Part shown: positions 62,250 through 64,000 of the stretch, piece after piece | Numbering within the stretch: position 1 is the stretch's first letter | Layout of the letters: each line of letters begins with the position of its first letter | Assembly (NCBI GenBank): GCA_902729315.2 | Contig: LR746269.1 | Location: 8,592,231 to 8,656,230, forward strand | Length of the DNA stretch: 64,000 nt | Direction: 5' to 3' | Origin: Spirodela intermedia | Taxonomy: Eukaryota; Streptophyta; Magnoliopsida; Alismatales; Araceae | Translations under genes and position numbers: made by a program | Notes under the pieces: generated by a model | What the model was told of the DNA's origin: nothing | Databases searched by the model: none | Seen by the model: the letters and a program-made list of their open reading frames with translations, nothing else

Positions 62250-63797
62250 AGTTAATAATTAATAAATAATATAGTTTTAGCCTTAACTCCTGATAAATAG
62301 ACTTATATTTATGTTAAATTATAAAAATTAGTTTCAATTGATTAATTTGATTTTTTGGTTAATTATGTGATTTTATGTGAATTTATAAGATTTTTATAAT
62401 CCTATTTTTGAGATAAATGAAGAAAAAAATAAAATAAAAAGATAGAAAAAAAGGGGGGACTCGCCGGCCAGCTGGGCTTGCAAGCGAGTTGGAAGCACAA
62501 TTGGGACGAAGCTGCGAGTAAGGGCTCAAGCGGCTATGGATCGATGAGGGCACGTGTGCACCACTCTCCTTCCATATCACTAGTGATCAACCGATTGTGA
62601 GACAAGGAGTGATCATACATATGAAAAAGGTACTCATTGCTTATAAATCTGATATTACTTTATATTCATCCAAAACTTTAGCGTACAATTGATGTGAGAT
62701 TAAATCGGCGGTCACATCTTCCTCAGAATAGTTTTGATTATTTTAATATCCTAAATACTCCTTAATTATAATAGAGATATACCATGATGACAACACTTTA
62801 TAAGAGTATTAGATTACTTATTTCAATCTCTCTCATACAAGCAGATGACAGATGTAGATTCGAATCCTACTAGAGCCAAAATATATTTTTTATCTGATTA
62901 AATCATAACTTTTCTACAGATCACCGGTGAAGGATTAAGTCGTTAGAATCACTCAATCATCAATGAAAATCTCATCAACATGATTCGTAGAGCATTGTTA
63001 CTAAAATTGTTAAACGATTCGTGATAAAAGGATCGTGAATCTATTGAGTAAAACATCTCTGATTGATTGATGAACAAGTCATCGTTAGGAAGAGGACGAT
63101 CAATCGAGAGATGAGTCGCCACCTCTTGAGAGCATACTAAATACGATGAAGAGCCTCCTCTTGTTGCATGGACTTGAGGATGAAGCTCCCCAACACATGC
63201 CCCACCTCTATCTAGCTCTTTTTCGTCGAGTGACAGTTGCTAAAGATGATTTGATGACCTATTTCATTGATCTTTAGATTTCACAAGAAGATTTAGAGAT
63301 TACTCACATCATCCTTCTCCAAAGAAGAGCCTTCTCCAAAGAGTGATAACTTGTGTGATTTAAATCTACCAAATTATTTTTCATTCAATTATAATTTTTC
63401 TTTCTTTTACAAATCTTAATTTGATTAATTAAATCATTTTTCATCACTTATGTAAGAATCACTAGATGAAACTCTATTTTTGTCTGATTTCGTCGGGTGC
63501 TGACATCATCTTGACATCTACATCCTTATTTTCCTTTTTAAAAATTTTTAAATATATTTTATTTTTATTTTTTAATCTAAAATTTATAAAAATATATATA
63601 TTATTTGAGAAAAATTCTAAAAAATTATCCAATATTATATTATATTTATTTTTAAACTATATTTCATTATTTTTTTAACTTTTATTAAATTATAATTGAT
63701 ATATTTATTTAGAAATATTTCTAAATATCTAAAAATTAGTATTTTCTAGTTTTATAAATTTAAATTTACATGATTTACTATACAATGACTAAGTCAC
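62250..63797 (+). mobile_element. LTR-family copy E2 (solo-LTR-like)
   Basis: Matches E1 (37676-39330) along its length by eye: AT-rich start, GC-richer block, TTATAAG box near 62788, the phrase GATTCGAATCCTACTAGAGC near 62858, the remnant of the conserved short frame near 63070-63200, and the end phrase CTATACAATGACTAAGTCA. The first about 30 bp of the LTR are missing. No retroelement proteins are present. Confidence 0.65.
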
Positions 63798-64000
63798 GTC
63801 ACTTATCTATTTCTCAAGAGATATTATCACTCATAAAAAATGACACATAAGGGTTGGTAGTTGGATAAATATAAAAGCATATACATGCTTGCCTAATGTC
63901 TAGTTTGTTAGAGGCATCATTGATGATGAACTTCCTAGGTTGAAAAAAATGTCTAATTAGAAAAATGCTGAAAATTAAATCTTAGTGCTTCCTAGACTCT

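Overview
This is nuclear DNA from a flowering plant. The genes have introns with GT-AG (and two GC-AG) borders, the proteins are plant-typical (PPR proteins, a phytocystatin, a GATA factor, a plant-type CK1-like kinase), exons are often GC-rich, and the intergenic DNA is AT-rich and full of decayed repeats. GC-rich coding exons and abundant (CT)n/(GA)n tracts would suit a non-grass monocot or an early-diverging angiosperm, but the species cannot be fixed from the sequence alone.

Layout. 0-23 kb is gene-bearing: a GATA zinc-finger gene (minus, 652-1349); an HYPK-type UBA protein (plus, 3372-6679); a kelch-repeat protein (plus, 9479-11988); and a 13-exon OB-fold protein of the Cdc24-like type (plus, 15098-22835). 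24-43 kb is mostly repeats: three copies (A, B, C) of an AT-rich repeat of up to about 3.2 kb, fragments of a Ty3/gypsy-like LTR family, and a duplicated, non-processed pseudogene of a plant MUT9-like/EL1-like (CK1 clade) kinase at 31.65-33.92 kb (minus). An intronless PPR gene of the PLS/E type lies at 43.3-44.7 kb. A second, shattered copy of the kinase locus lies at 46.6-49.95 kb, mixed with degenerate telomere-like (CCCTAAA) blocks. 52-61 kb is gene-bearing again: a phytocystatin (plus), a P-class PPR protein (plus), and the transcriptional corepressor NC2-alpha (minus), which converges on the PPR gene. 62.2-63.8 kb holds another LTR-family copy.

How the genes relate. They are ordinary single plant genes with separate jobs: transcription (GATA, NC2-alpha), co-translational N-terminal acetylation (HYPK), ssDNA/replication-type binding (OB-fold protein), organelle RNA processing (two PPRs), and protease inhibition (cystatin). 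There is no operon-like logic. Exon chains were built by hand from splice borders, reading-phase continuity and remembered family sequence; for the OB-fold, HYPK, NC2-alpha and P-class PPR genes every junction keeps phase.

I found no clear new multi-gene system. The most interesting material is structural: the kinase pseudogene with intact splice sites but two stops and a homopolymer frameshift; its fragmented, partly inverted second copy beside telomere-like DNA; a short reading frame conserved across copies of the LTR-family repeat; two GC-AG introns; and pyrimidine tracts placed shortly after splice donors in unrelated genes.
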